From CALAGB01 sp963789565 (GTDB lineage: Bacteria > Chloroflexota > Chloroflexia > Thermomicrobiales > Thermomicrobiaceae): DNA of 64,000 nucleotides. The stretch lies in assembly GCA_963789565.1 (NCBI GenBank), contig CAWBKX010000002.1, forward strand, positions 620,001 to 684,000, written 5' to 3'. Under the pieces are notes generated by a model, which ran no database searches, was not told the origin of the DNA, and saw nothing but the letters and a program-made list of their open reading frames with translations. How positions within the stretch are numbered: position 1 is the first letter of the stretch; each line of letters begins with the position of its first letter. Position numbers and translations under genes: made by a program. Positions 41,901 to 50,253 of the stretch are shown here, one piece after another.

Positions 41901-41975
41901 GGTATTGACCGGGCCGTTTCGCTCGCGCTCATGCTCGCCGAAAGTGAGCGCCAGCTTCATGACGCAAATGCGTGA
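38901..41975 (+). CDS. AfsR/SARP-like regulator: DNA-binding + BTAD + NB-ARC ATPase + TPR
   Basis: 1,024 residues from GTG with AGGAG upstream. Order: OmpR-type winged helix (about 25-110, LGEFRVEINGRAVPPTAW, HREQVMEALWPDAD), BTAD helical domain (about 120-265), NB-ARC-type ATPase (Walker A TGAGGCGKSR with Lys326; Walker B ALIVLDNCEHLI; GLPLAIELAAARV), then TPR-like repeats (about 640-1000). There is no C-terminal LuxR helix-turn-helix. This is the architecture of STAND-class activators, which oligomerise on an unknown ligand. It is divergent from the collagen-like and SGNH genes, which are plausible targets (inference). Confidence 0.92.
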   Translation: MHTGATSTCGSVPSSGEKPPSEECFLRIFLLGEFRVEINGRAVPPTAWRLGKARSLIQMLALAPGRTLHREQVMEALWPDADPRVAADNYRQVVHAARRALRDTSDDGIDHEPMLLVRGGTVTLKSHGSMWIDVDAYADAAAEARSSRNPSDIHAALKLWSAELLPANPYEEWLWDRRVALHETAMWLLNRLAEIQEARGNVTEAIETLQRLVELEPAHEVAHVGLMRLFVSTGRPSLAKRQYSLLQQALLSHLDAEPSVSTRQLFDDIATGQVANDNTPKIIPLHSSLPKSMTSFIGRNADVTQVSEHVRTERLVTLTGAGGCGKSRLALEVATKLRSEFSDGVGFIELAAVSDPKLVPQTVAAALEIDSGTRRSSAKTVAESLRTHRALIVLDNCEHLIDACAAFVAELLAECSNLHILATSQQRLRIDGEFTWRVRSLSTPQDNSEPSIDQALQSEAVQLFMDRAVRHRPDFDLNDRNVEAVVEIARRLDGLPLAIELAAARVNVLSPEEIASRLDEALHLLVANDRGRSERHQTLRAALGWSYGLLCESEQKTLRRLAIFAGSWSLEAAEAVVVDEHAAREDVMNLLSNLTDRSLVQALELNGESRYHLLDTVRQYAMEQLQQRGEAGILRQRHARHYASLSDTAEAALHGPDQAAWLETFDVEIDNVRAALAWAREVANAGIGLRLCWGMWRFWNARGYLDEGRGWMTSFLALQYEPCDVAARVGVLFTAARFNMLQSDDSKARELASQCLSAAERIGDTYNVSGALTVLGHISLRHGELEMAKRSYEDALSVRRDSGDDWGVGISLMSLARLAHADGDLQRAAELYDEARSIFLEAGDAENAAFSLYRRGSVSLDLGRLSEAETLLEDGMDELLLVENRLHTIECLMYLARAAIERNNPNHARQLFAQAIESAHQYRALQDVVTGLEGLAYLAAVDGKAAIALSLASAAERISATTREPTIGHALYGFRVVMESARCSLSPGEQAAATTRGQLMGIDRAVSLALMLAESERQLHDANA

Positions 41976-42132
41976 CCGCTGGCGGAAATGGCTGGTGGCT
42001 CATGGTCGTTCGTCTGAATAAGATCACGCACTGTGGGTCGACGTCGCTGCTTGACCACTTCGCCGGATGGATCAATACTTGACGAGCAGAGACTTCACGA
42101 AATCAACAACTCGAAGGGAACGGATCCTGAGC

Positions 42133-42903
42133 ATGAAGCCAATTATCGGTATCACGCCATCACCCTCGGAGGACCAGTTTTCGCACGGCCTTTTCTATCG
42201 ATACGCCCTCTCTTCTAATTACACCGAGGCCGTCGAAGCCGCTGGCGGAGTGCCCATCATCATCCCGCCGCAGCACGGCAACATTGACGAGATCCTCGAC
42301 ATGGTTGACGGGCTCCTCTTGAGTGGAGGCGGCGACATCGATCCGCAACGCTATGGCGACACAGAGGTCCATGAAAAGACCTACGGTCTCCATGAAGGGC
42401 GCGACGTGCTCGAAATCGAGCTGACCAAGGGTGCGGTCGCGCGCGATCTCCCTGTCCTCTGCATTTGTCGCGGCATCCAGGTGATGAACGTGGCCCTGGG
42501 CGGCACGCTCATTCAGGATATTGGCGATCAATACAGCGATGAGATCCAGCACCGCCAGCACGAGAACGGAATCGAACCAAGCGAGCCGAGCCACGAGGTG
42601 ACGGCAGAGCGCGATTCCCTCCTCGGTGACGTCTACGAGTTGGAACAGATCCAAACCAATTCGTTCCACCATCAGGGACTCAAAGAAATCAGTCCAGAGC
42701 TGCGCGCCATTGGCACCGCCCCGGATGGCATCGTCGAATCGGTGGAGCGCCCCGACAGCACGTTCATGCTTGGGGTTCAGTGGCATCCGGAGATGATGTT
42801 CAAGGCGCATGACGAGCATCTGCGGCCGTTTGTGGGTCTGGTCAAGGCGGCAACCGCCTACCACGAAAAGGCCGCTCGAGAAGAACTCGCCGTCCACGAC
42901 TAA
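42133..42903 (+). CDS. class I glutamine amidotransferase, gamma-glutamyl-GABA hydrolase-like
   Basis: 256 residues, peptidase C26 family as PuuD. Nucleophile Cys112 in CICRGIQVMN, catalytic His218 and Glu220 in GVQWHPEMMF; LLSGGGDIDPQRY and the histidine segment QTNSFHHQGL are typical. Likely cleaves gamma-glutamyl amides, but other polyamine genes are absent. The frame is open from 42067; ATG 42133 gives the family start MKPIIGITPS. Confidence 0.9.
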   Translation: MKPIIGITPSPSEDQFSHGLFYRYALSSNYTEAVEAAGGVPIIIPPQHGNIDEILDMVDGLLLSGGGDIDPQRYGDTEVHEKTYGLHEGRDVLEIELTKGAVARDLPVLCICRGIQVMNVALGGTLIQDIGDQYSDEIQHRQHENGIEPSEPSHEVTAERDSLLGDVYELEQIQTNSFHHQGLKEISPELRAIGTAPDGIVESVERPDSTFMLGVQWHPEMMFKAHDEHLRPFVGLVKAATAYHEKAAREELAVHD

Positions 42904-42925
42904 CGGTGAACCAAGAGCAAACGAG

Positions 42926-42953
42926 AACGGGCGGCGCAGTAGCGCCGCCCGTT
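42926..42953. terminator. bidirectional terminator between the amidotransferase and lon
   Basis: A strong hairpin, AACGGGCGGCGC-AGTA-GCGCCGCCCGTT, between convergent genes. Short A- and T-rich flanks on both sides suit termination in both directions. Confidence 0.8.
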
Positions 42954-42976
42954 TGCATGTCCGTTGTGGGCCGCGG

Positions 42977-45496
42977 CTACTCGCCGGACTCCGGCCGTCC
43001 GCCTACTCCAGCCGCGGCGACCTCACGCTCCTCGGAATCGACACGGTCGTGGCTGCGGCCATCCATGCGATTCGAGACTGCCTTGGGGACCGCGGCCTTC
43101 AGCACATCGTCCATGTTCTCGGCGAGCACGAAGGTCATATTCTCGCGCAGCGACGCGGGCAGATCGTCCAGATCCGGCTCATTGCGCTTTGGCAAGATGA
43201 ACGTGGTGATCCCAGCTCGTCCCGCCGCCAGCGACTTCTCTTTGATGCCGCCCACCGGCAGCACCTGTCCACGGAGTGTGATCTCACCAGTCATCGCGAC
43301 CCGATCCTTGACCGGAACACCGCTGAGCAACGAGATCAACGCGGTAGTCATGGTGATACCGGCCGACGGACCATCCTTCGGGATCGCACCCGCGGGTACG
43401 TGGATGTGCAGATCCGTCTCCTTGAAGAAGTTGGGATCGATTCCGAGGTCCTCCGCGCGCGATCGCACGAAACTCAGCGCCGCCTGCGCCGACTCGCGCA
43501 TCACATCACCGAGCTGTCCGGTGACGCTCAGGCTACCTTTGCCTGGCATTTTGGTCGCCTCGATGAACATGATGTCGCCACCAACAGCGGTAACTCCCAC
43601 GCCCACCGCGACTCCCGGCTCGGCGGTCCGCTCCTCGAGCATTTCGTAGAAGTAACGAGGTTTGCCCAGGAACTCACGAACTTCATCGACGCCAATCTCG
43701 GTCGGAACGTCCTTTCCTTCCGCCACTCGCGTGGCGATCTTGCGAGACACATTGGCGATCTCCCGTTCCAGGTTGCGTACGCCTGCTTCGCGCGTGTGAT
43801 GCTGGATGATCGTCATGATCGCGTCATCCGTCATGTTGAAGCGATCAGTTCCGAGCGCATGCCGTTTGAGCTGTTTCGGCATGAGGAAGCGCCGCGCGAT
43901 GTGCAGCTTTTCCTCATCTGTGTATCCGGTGAGGTTCAAGATCTCCATGCGGTCACGCAGTGGCGCTGGGATCGTGTCCAGCAGGTTGGCCGTCGCAATG
44001 AACATCACTTTGGAGAGGTCGAACGCCACATCGAGATAGTGATCGCGGAACGTGTTGTTCTGTTCCGGATCCAGCACTTCGAGCAGCGCGGAGGATGGAT
44101 CGCCCCGCCAGTCGTTGCCGAGCTTGTCGATCTCGTCTAGAACGAAGACTGGGTCATTTGCTCCAGCACGTCGAATCGCCTGAACGATGCGACCTGGCAT
44201 GGCACCGATGTATGTGCGTCGGTGCCCGCGAATCTCAGCCTCGTCGCGAACGCCACCCAATGACATACGAGTGAACTCGCGTCCAAGCGCTCGCGCAATC
44301 GATTGCGCCAGACTCGTCTTACCGACGCCTGGAGGTCCGACGAAGCACAAGATCGGCTCGCGGTTGTCCTCCTCCGACATCTCGCCGTCCTTGAGCTGCT
44401 CTTTGCGCAGCCGCCGCACGGCCAGATACTCGAGGATGCGCTCCTTGAGTTGTTCCAGATCGTAGTGGTCCTCATCCAGCACTTGACGAGCATGCGAAAC
44501 GTCGATCTCGCCCTCGGTGCTGTGGTTCCACGGCATGCTCGTCATCCAGTCGAGATAGGTCCGGATCATGCCGTATTCAGCTGCCGCCGGTGGCAGCTTG
44601 CTCAGTCGATCGAGCTCGCGTCGCGCTTCTCGCTCCGCTTCTTCCGGCATGCCGACCTCGTCGATCTTGGCGCGCAGCTCGTTGATCTCGACCTCTTGCT
44701 CGTTGGTCTCGCCAAGTTCCTTCTGGATGGCTTTCATCTGTTCGCGCAAATAGAATTCGCGCTGCGTCTTGCCGACTTCCTCCTGCACCTCTCCCTGGAT
44801 CTTTTTGCCCAGTTCGAGCAGGTCGAGCTCTTTGCTCAGGAACGCGCTCAGCTTCTGCAGCTTGGCACGCGCCCCTTCGAGCTCGAGTAGATTCTGACGC
44901 TCGTCCGCCTCCATGCGCACATTGCTGGCGATGAGGTAGACCAAATGAATTGGATCATCGATGTTGAGCGCCGCGGTAACGAGCTCGTCGGGAAGATTGG
45001 AAACGACGGAGACAAGCCGCTGAAACAGCTCCAGCGTGTTGCGCATTAACGCTTTGACCTCGACTGAGTCGTCGGTCTCTTCTTTGATTTCCTCGACGCG
45101 CGCGGTCAGATACGGCTCCTCGCTGAGCCACTCCAGGACACGAATGCGTCGGAGTCCCTGAACCGCGAGCCGCACGGTTCCATCCGGCACACGCATCATC
45201 TGATGGATGTTGGCCGCCGTGCCAATTTCGTACGTCTCTCCCGGTCCGGCCGCTTCCTGATCGGAGTCCTTCTGCAGAACCAACGCGACCATTCGATTGC
45301 CGGAAACCACTTCGTCGATCAGGCGCAGCGAGCGAGGCTGTCCTGCGGCAAGCGGTACCAAGGTCAACGGGAAGACGACCGTCCCGCGCAGCGGGAGCAC
45401 CGGCAGGATGCTCGGTGTGGCCTCTTCGTCTCGCTCTTCCGACTCGTCCTCAGGGGCTTCGTAGTCGGGCTCGTCATGTCTAAACTGTTCAACCAT
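42977..45496 (-). CDS. lon: ATP-dependent protease Lon
   Basis: 839 residues. The N-terminal substrate domain begins at about 30 (LPVLPLRGTVVFPLTLVPL). AAA domain with Walker A VGPPGVGKTSLAQ. The C-terminal protease has the Ser-Lys dyad: Ser711 in KDGPSAGITM and Lys754 in GGIKEKSLAAG. Degrades damaged and regulatory proteins. AGGAGGGG lies nine bases before the ATG. It starts six bases after the hsp20 stop, so the two stress genes form an operon. Confidence 0.97.
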   Translation of the reverse strand: MVEQFRHDEPDYEAPEDESEERDEEATPSILPVLPLRGTVVFPLTLVPLAAGQPRSLRLIDEVVSGNRMVALVLQKDSDQEAAGPGETYEIGTAANIHQMMRVPDGTVRLAVQGLRRIRVLEWLSEEPYLTARVEEIKEETDDSVEVKALMRNTLELFQRLVSVVSNLPDELVTAALNIDDPIHLVYLIASNVRMEADERQNLLELEGARAKLQKLSAFLSKELDLLELGKKIQGEVQEEVGKTQREFYLREQMKAIQKELGETNEQEVEINELRAKIDEVGMPEEAEREARRELDRLSKLPPAAAEYGMIRTYLDWMTSMPWNHSTEGEIDVSHARQVLDEDHYDLEQLKERILEYLAVRRLRKEQLKDGEMSEEDNREPILCFVGPPGVGKTSLAQSIARALGREFTRMSLGGVRDEAEIRGHRRTYIGAMPGRIVQAIRRAGANDPVFVLDEIDKLGNDWRGDPSSALLEVLDPEQNNTFRDHYLDVAFDLSKVMFIATANLLDTIPAPLRDRMEILNLTGYTDEEKLHIARRFLMPKQLKRHALGTDRFNMTDDAIMTIIQHHTREAGVRNLEREIANVSRKIATRVAEGKDVPTEIGVDEVREFLGKPRYFYEMLEERTAEPGVAVGVGVTAVGGDIMFIEATKMPGKGSLSVTGQLGDVMRESAQAALSFVRSRAEDLGIDPNFFKETDLHIHVPAGAIPKDGPSAGITMTTALISLLSGVPVKDRVAMTGEITLRGQVLPVGGIKEKSLAAGRAGITTFILPKRNEPDLDDLPASLRENMTFVLAENMDDVLKAAVPKAVSNRMDGRSHDRVDSEEREVAAAGVGGRPESGE

Positions 45497-45502
45497 TAGT
45501 GG

Positions 45503-45967
45503 TTACCCCTCCTGCGCTGGTTCAGGCGTCTCTGAGGCACGTGGCACAATTCGAGTGGCCTGCGCGCGAGGTAATGAAACCCTGAGGAAACCTCCCTCAT
45601 AGGAAGCCTCCACCTGATCCAAGACGACTGAGAATGGAAGAAAAACTTGCGCTTCGAATGGGCCATACGCGATGCCCATCTCATGATAGGTGCGCTTCTG
45701 CGTCACTGACGGGTTGTTGCGAACACCTGAAACGCGCAGCAACGTCTCATCAACGACGACGCCAATTTCCTCTTCCTGTACTCCGGCGATTTCGACCGTC
45801 ACCACCAGACAGTCTTCACATTCGAAGACCTCGACCGGTGGCCGCCAGACGCCAATGTTTGATCGTGAAATTGGGCGGACCCCGATGACCAGCGAGCGGA
45901 ATACCTGTTCCATGTCTTGCTGGATGCGTCCGGTCTCCCGGCCGCCACGCCTGCGCACGATCAGCAT
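45503..45967 (-). CDS. small heat-shock protein (Hsp20/alpha-crystallin)
   Basis: 154 residues from ATG 45967, which has GGAGGAAC and good spacing; the frame is open to 46099 but that region lacks conservation. The alpha-crystallin domain (about 35-130) shows PPVEVFECEDCLVVTVEIAG, LLRVSGVRN, and the end GGFLRVSLPRA. Holds unfolding proteins; coupled to lon downstream. Confidence 0.9.
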   Translation of the reverse strand: MLIVRRRGGRETGRIQQDMEQVFRSLVIGVRPISRSNIGVWRPPVEVFECEDCLVVTVEIAGVQEEEIGVVVDETLLRVSGVRNNPSVTQKRTYHEMGIAYGPFEAQVFLPFSVVLDQVEASYEGGFLRVSLPRAQATRIVPRASETPEPAQEG

Positions 45968-46110
45968 ATATGTTCCTCCGAGTTTGCCGCTGTCGGCGCC
46001 CGCCTCGTGAGCGGGTTTGCCGCGTGTGGCCGGATTCGTGACGATGATCGCTGCCGAACCCAGTCGAGCATGATACGTGCCGATGGTTTGGGCGTACAAC
46101 GACCTCGGCT

Positions 46111-46140
46111 AGTATATCACTGATGGAAACTGATCTGCAA
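46111..46140 (-). promoter_or_regulatory. promoter for hsp20-lon
   Basis: On the minus strand: TTGCAG (46140-46135), an 18-bp spacer, TATACT (46116-46111) preceded by TGA. The leader is about 137 nt. No CIRCE or HspR inverted repeat was seen, so heat control is not evident in the DNA. Confidence 0.65.
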
Positions 46141-46172
46141 TAAGATCCGGAGCTAAGTTGACTCGGACTATA

Positions 46173-47093
46173 TCAATGGTGAGCGTAGTAGAGGATCGTG
46201 ACCGCGGTGACGCCCCACAGGAATACGGTGAGGAGGAGCGGTCGGTCCTCAATCAAGATCTGCTCGGGCGCGCCACCGCCATTCTCGCGATGCACGAGGT
46301 AGAGATAACGAAATACTCCATACAGAACGAACGGGATCGTCAGCATCATGGCATGAGACTGCGGCAGATTTGGCGCTGAGAACGTGTAGAGGGAATACGC
46401 CATTATGGTGGCGGCAGCCACGATCATAATCAGTTCATCAAGGAGCGGCTTCGAATAGAGCTCGAGATTCTTGCGATGCGTTCCTGCGGACGTTTCCAAT
46501 AGCTCGATCTCGTGACGCCGCTTCGCGAACCCGATGAAGAGTGCCAATAGCACCAAGCAAACGTAGAGCCATGGTGATAGTGGCACATTGATCACGACCG
46601 CGCCGGCCGCCGTCCTGAGCAAGAAGCCCGCGGCGATCACGAAGACGTCGATGATGACCATGTGCTTGAGTACGAGAGTGTAGGAGAACATCATGGCCAT
46701 GTAACCGGCCAGGACGAGCGTCAGCCATGGCGTAATGAGAAGCGACGCAGCCACAACAAAGACGGCAAAGAACCCGGCAAACCCGATCGCCGTCCGCTGA
46801 CCGAGGCGACCCGAAGCGATCGGCCGCATACGTTTTTTCGGGTGGACGCGGTCGGCCTCCACATCAAGAAGGTCATTGCAGATGTAGACCACGCCACTTG
46901 TAAGACAAAAGAGCAAAGCCGCCAGGGTGACGTTCACCAGGTTCGTGAGGTTGAAGAGCTTGTTGTCGAAGACCACTGGAGCGAAGACGACGGCGTTCTT
47001 CGTCCACTGCTTTGGCCGCAACGCCTCAACAAGCGCTCGCGTTGAGGCCGCGATGCTCCGTTGAGACTGGGCCGTCGATTCTGCGCCGATCAT
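46173..47093 (-). CDS. UbiA-family prenyltransferase, decaprenyl-phosphate phosphoribosyltransferase-like
   Basis: 306 residues from ATG 47093 (GGAGG seven bases upstream). About eight or nine membrane helices. The acidic motif region reads YICNDLLDVEADRVHPKKR, followed by MRPIASG, a form characteristic of enzymes that transfer phosphoribose to a polyprenyl phosphate (DPPR synthase) and less like the quinone or heme branches. Second conserved acidic site near KRRHEIELL. Would give an activated ribose or arabinose donor for envelope glycans (inference). It follows the DUF4015 gene by 30 bp. Confidence 0.85.
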   Translation of the reverse strand: MIGAESTAQSQRSIAASTRALVEALRPKQWTKNAVVFAPVVFDNKLFNLTNLVNVTLAALLFCLTSGVVYICNDLLDVEADRVHPKKRMRPIASGRLGQRTAIGFAGFFAVFVVAASLLITPWLTLVLAGYMAMMFSYTLVLKHMVIIDVFVIAAGFLLRTAAGAVVINVPLSPWLYVCLVLLALFIGFAKRRHEIELLETSAGTHRKNLELYSKPLLDELIMIVAAATIMAYSLYTFSAPNLPQSHAMMLTIPFVLYGVFRYLYLVHRENGGGAPEQILIEDRPLLLTVFLWGVTAVTILYYAHH

Positions 47094-47123
47094 GCGATTG
47101 CCTCCGGCGAGCAATAGGGTGCG

Positions 47124-48902
47124 CTACGTCGATCCATTCGAGTCGAATGCGCTCGAATCATACGTATTAGCCGCGTTCCAGAACATCCAACCCGACGCAC
47201 CAAAATCATTGGACGCGTCGATTTGGCGTTTCACCTCGGTTGGTCCGTACGCAATCCCCTCGCCTAGAGAGAAATCTTGCAGCCAGGGGCGCAGTTTGAC
47301 TTTGAATTGTGGGACGCGTTCCATCCCGTTCTCCAGACTCCAAAGTACCACTTCGTACGGATGGTCATTGGGAATGTCGAATCCCATCGAGCCGGCCGAA
47401 AAACTCGATGGATAGATTTGTGGATCGACGTAGTCCACGCGCAGCGCGATATCGTCCAGGTTCTGACCGATGTTTCCGTCGGCAGTCTCCCACATCGCGA
47501 GGCCGTCAATGTCGGCGGCAAGGTACGCGTGCGTCGGAGCTATGGCCGCGTACATCTCGCTCAAGAAGTCGTCAATCGCCTTTGGCCGCGTCTGATCGTC
47601 GTGGGGAACGCCATAGTCGGCGGTTGCAAGCGGCCCGTCTGTCGGGAAGCGAACGTAATCGAGCTGAATCTCATCGAACCCGAAGGCTGCCGCCTCCTTG
47701 GCAATGGCAACATCGTAATCCCACACCGCTTTGTCGTGCGCGTTGACCCACGCCAAACCGTCCCACGTTCGCCAAAGTCCGCCCGTTGACGAATCATGAA
47801 TCGCCAGATCAGGTCGCGCCTCGGCCAGAATCGGGTCTTCGAAGACGACGATCCGAGCAATCGCGTATATGTGGTGCTCATGAAGTTCGACAACGAGTGC
47901 GGATGGATCGAGCAGCGGCGAAACCGCGCCGATCTCGCTCGCAAGCGGAACGTTGGAGTCGTAATAAACGTGCCCGGTGTTGTCTTTGAGGTCAACCACG
48001 ATGGCGTTCACCGCAGTCGTGTCGGCGATGTTGATGAGTGAACTCAACGACTGTTGGTCACCCGCAGTCTTCGCGGATGCATATATCGCCTTGACCTGAA
48101 TCGGTGAAAGGGAGGCGTCCAGCTTGAGTGCCGGCGTGAGCGGCATTGAAGCGGCGCTGTAACCGGGCGCCTTGAAGTAGACGGCCCCGGAAGCTGGGAC
48201 GCCCTTTAGACGATAGGTCCCGTCGACGCCCGTCGCGGCAAAGGAAGATCCTGTCGCCACGGTGGCACCAGCGATCGGCTGCCCCTTGTCGTCGGTGACC
48301 GTCCCACTCAGCACATCCGGCTGCAGCGCGAGATCAAGTTGCGTATCGTGGTCGAGCTCGCGGGTGACGTCGGTGTAGTCGTCGGAGGTGTACTGGACCG
48401 ATGCGCCTTCCGGAACGCCATTCAACACATAGTGTCCTGATGGGTCAGTTGACGTCGATATCACGGTCCTCGCGTGGACGATCACCGCGATTTGGACACC
48501 AGAAATCGGCTTGTGGTCAACTGCGTTGGTGACCGTGCCTGTCACCACGTTCGGGCGCAGCTCGAGTCGTACGTCCCCGCTTGACCCGGCGACATGAGAC
48601 TGTGCAGTGTCGTAGCCCTGTTTGCTTACCTCCACCGAGTCCGGTTTGCCCTGAATGCTGAAGTGACCGTTGGCATCGGTGACGGCGGTCTTTTCGCCTA
48701 CAACGATGGTCGCGCCTGCCAGCGGTGTCAACGTATAAGAGTCGACGACGATGCCGTTGAATGTGTGGTGGTTCAGGAGCGTTTCGTAGACGACGGTCCC
48801 CAGCAACGCGGCAACCGCGACGACTAGAACCGCGCTGAACCACCAGCTCACCCCTCGCTGCCGCCGACGCGGTCGCGAGACCGGTGACTCGTCTCCGGAC
48901 AA
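47124..48902 (-). CDS. membrane-anchored putative glycoside hydrolase (DUF4015) with three carboxypeptidase-like regulatory repeats
   Basis: 592 residues from TTG, with GGAGGAGATGA before it. Membrane anchor at about 20-42 (WFSAVLVVAVAALLGTVVY). Three beta repeats of the carboxypeptidase regulatory type follow (about 47-118, 119-196, 197-268; VTGTVTNAVDHKPISGVQI, LSGTVTDDKGQPIAGATV). A TIM-barrel domain at about 280-580 has the DUF4015 hallmark FDEIQLDYVRFPTDG. The enzyme would face outside and act on an envelope or exopolysaccharide. Substrate unknown. Shares its strand with the UbiA gene. Confidence 0.85.
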   Translation of the reverse strand: MSGDESPVSRPRRRQRGVSWWFSAVLVVAVAALLGTVVYETLLNHHTFNGIVVDSYTLTPLAGATIVVGEKTAVTDANGHFSIQGKPDSVEVSKQGYDTAQSHVAGSSGDVRLELRPNVVTGTVTNAVDHKPISGVQIAVIVHARTVISTSTDPSGHYVLNGVPEGASVQYTSDDYTDVTRELDHDTQLDLALQPDVLSGTVTDDKGQPIAGATVATGSSFAATGVDGTYRLKGVPASGAVYFKAPGYSAASMPLTPALKLDASLSPIQVKAIYASAKTAGDQQSLSSLINIADTTAVNAIVVDLKDNTGHVYYDSNVPLASEIGAVSPLLDPSALVVELHEHHIYAIARIVVFEDPILAEARPDLAIHDSSTGGLWRTWDGLAWVNAHDKAVWDYDVAIAKEAAAFGFDEIQLDYVRFPTDGPLATADYGVPHDDQTRPKAIDDFLSEMYAAIAPTHAYLAADIDGLAMWETADGNIGQNLDDIALRVDYVDPQIYPSSFSAGSMGFDIPNDHPYEVVLWSLENGMERVPQFKVKLRPWLQDFSLGEGIAYGPTEVKRQIDASNDFGASGWMFWNAANTYDSSAFDSNGST

Positions 48903-49237
48903 TCATCTCCTCCAGAACAGGGATCGGATCCAAGCAGAGGCAAGTAAGCTCGCGTCCGACTTGAATCTCCAACCGGCATTCGAATCGCGAGATGGTCGAC
49001 GGTCTCGGCGTCAATTTTGGCGTCGTATCGTGATCAAAGCATCGGGCCGAGTATGCCATATCGACTCCGATTTCCCGGTTGACGGTCAACCGCATCGTCG
49101 AGTTCGCGAGGCTCGCGGCGCGGCTAGTGCCAGCCAAGTTGCAATTGACCCTGCGCAATGCGCACCCGTATAATGCCCGTGCGTGAAGCGGGCCACTTCC
49201 GCTCCGATGACACATCTCCGCGCGGCAAAGTGATAGG
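48903..49237. other. divergent region before the polyprenyl synthase gene
   Basis: 335 bp. It holds the promoter at 49145-49174. The rest shows no gene or repeat that I can support. Confidence 0.5.
49145..49174 (+). promoter_or_regulatory. promoter for the polyprenyl diphosphate synthase gene
   Basis: TTGACC (49145-49150), an 18-bp spacer and TATAAT (49169-49174); predicted start near 49181. Confidence 0.75.
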
Positions 49238-50227
49238 TTGGTTGCATTGGATTTCACCGATGTCCTCGCGACGATGCGCGTCGATCTCCAGGAGGTCGAG
49301 CAGCGCCTTCGGCGAGAAGTAGATGTCGATTATCCATTCATCGGTGAAGTTCTCGACGGACTGATCGCGGCGGGTGGTAAACGTCTTCGACCTCTTATGC
49401 TCCTCCTCGCGGCCCGCCCTTTCGATTACAACCTTGAGCGTCTTGTCCCAGCCGCGGCCGGAGTCGAGCTTCTCCACACCGCTTCCCTCATCCACGATGA
49501 CACGGTCGATCACGCCGATGTGCGACGAGGCAGACCGACGCTCAACACGCTCATCAGCACCGAGGCGGTTATTCTATTCGGCGACTACATCTTTGCCCGT
49601 GCAGCGATGTTGGCTGCCGAAACGATGAGTCCCAAAGTGGTGGGAGTGTTTGCCAGCACGCTGGGTGACATCTGTGACGGGGAGTTGCGTGAGATCTTCA
49701 CAGCGCGTGAACTTGGTCAGTCGCTAGAAGATTACAAACGTCGCATCTACGGAAAGACCGCCGCCCTCTTTGCCGGATCTGCCGAGATGGGCGCGATTCT
49801 TGGCGGCGCCAGCGACGAGGCGATTGCCGCCATGCGCCGGTTCGGCAAAAACGTCGGGATGGCATTTCAGATCGTCGATGACGTGCTCGATCTGCGTGAG
49901 TCGACCAATCAAATCGGCAAGCCGGCCGGGCTTGATCTGCGCCAGGGAACGATCACGTTGCCGACCATGCTCTTCTTCGAGCACGACGGAAATGACGGGG
50001 ATAAGACTGAAGTTGTGCGTCGTGCCGTTGGCGGGAATGGCGCAACTGATGATGACTATGTCATGGCTACCGCGGTGATTCGTGAATCAGGAGCCCTCGA
50101 GCGTTCGTTGGTTGTGGCCGCCCGCTACGTCGACGACGCCAAGGAAGAGCTTTGCTCTATCTCACGCGGCGAAACACGGGACATGCTCGAATCGCTTGCC
50201 GATCTTGCGCTCAACCGCTCACACTGA
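49238..50227 (+). CDS. trans-polyprenyl diphosphate synthase
   Basis: 329 residues. Chain-elongating prenyltransferase for quinone side chains or similar lipids. First aspartate-rich motif IHDDTVDHADVRRGRP, second QIVDDVLDLRE, plus AAGGKRLRPLMLLLAA. The bulky pattern before the first motif fits a long-chain enzyme. TTG at 49238 or 49247 is the start; the ribosome-binding site is weak. It converges with the unknown protein gene downstream. Confidence 0.92.
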   Translation: MVALDFTDVLATMRVDLQEVEQRLRREVDVDYPFIGEVLDGLIAAGGKRLRPLMLLLAARPFDYNLERLVPAAAGVELLHTASLIHDDTVDHADVRRGRPTLNTLISTEAVILFGDYIFARAAMLAAETMSPKVVGVFASTLGDICDGELREIFTARELGQSLEDYKRRIYGKTAALFAGSAEMGAILGGASDEAIAAMRRFGKNVGMAFQIVDDVLDLRESTNQIGKPAGLDLRQGTITLPTMLFFEHDGNDGDKTEVVRRAVGGNGATDDDYVMATAVIRESGALERSLVVAARYVDDAKEELCSISRGETRDMLESLADLALNRSH

Positions 50228-50253
50228 GCCCGCCCCACACCACACAGGTTCAC

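Noticed and set aside
42809..44140. A 443-codon plus-strand frame
   Set aside because: It is antisense to lon in a high-GC gene; the product has no recognisable domain.
45968..46172. CIRCE or HspR operator before hsp20-lon
   Set aside because: Neither inverted repeat is present on either strand; only a standard promoter was found.
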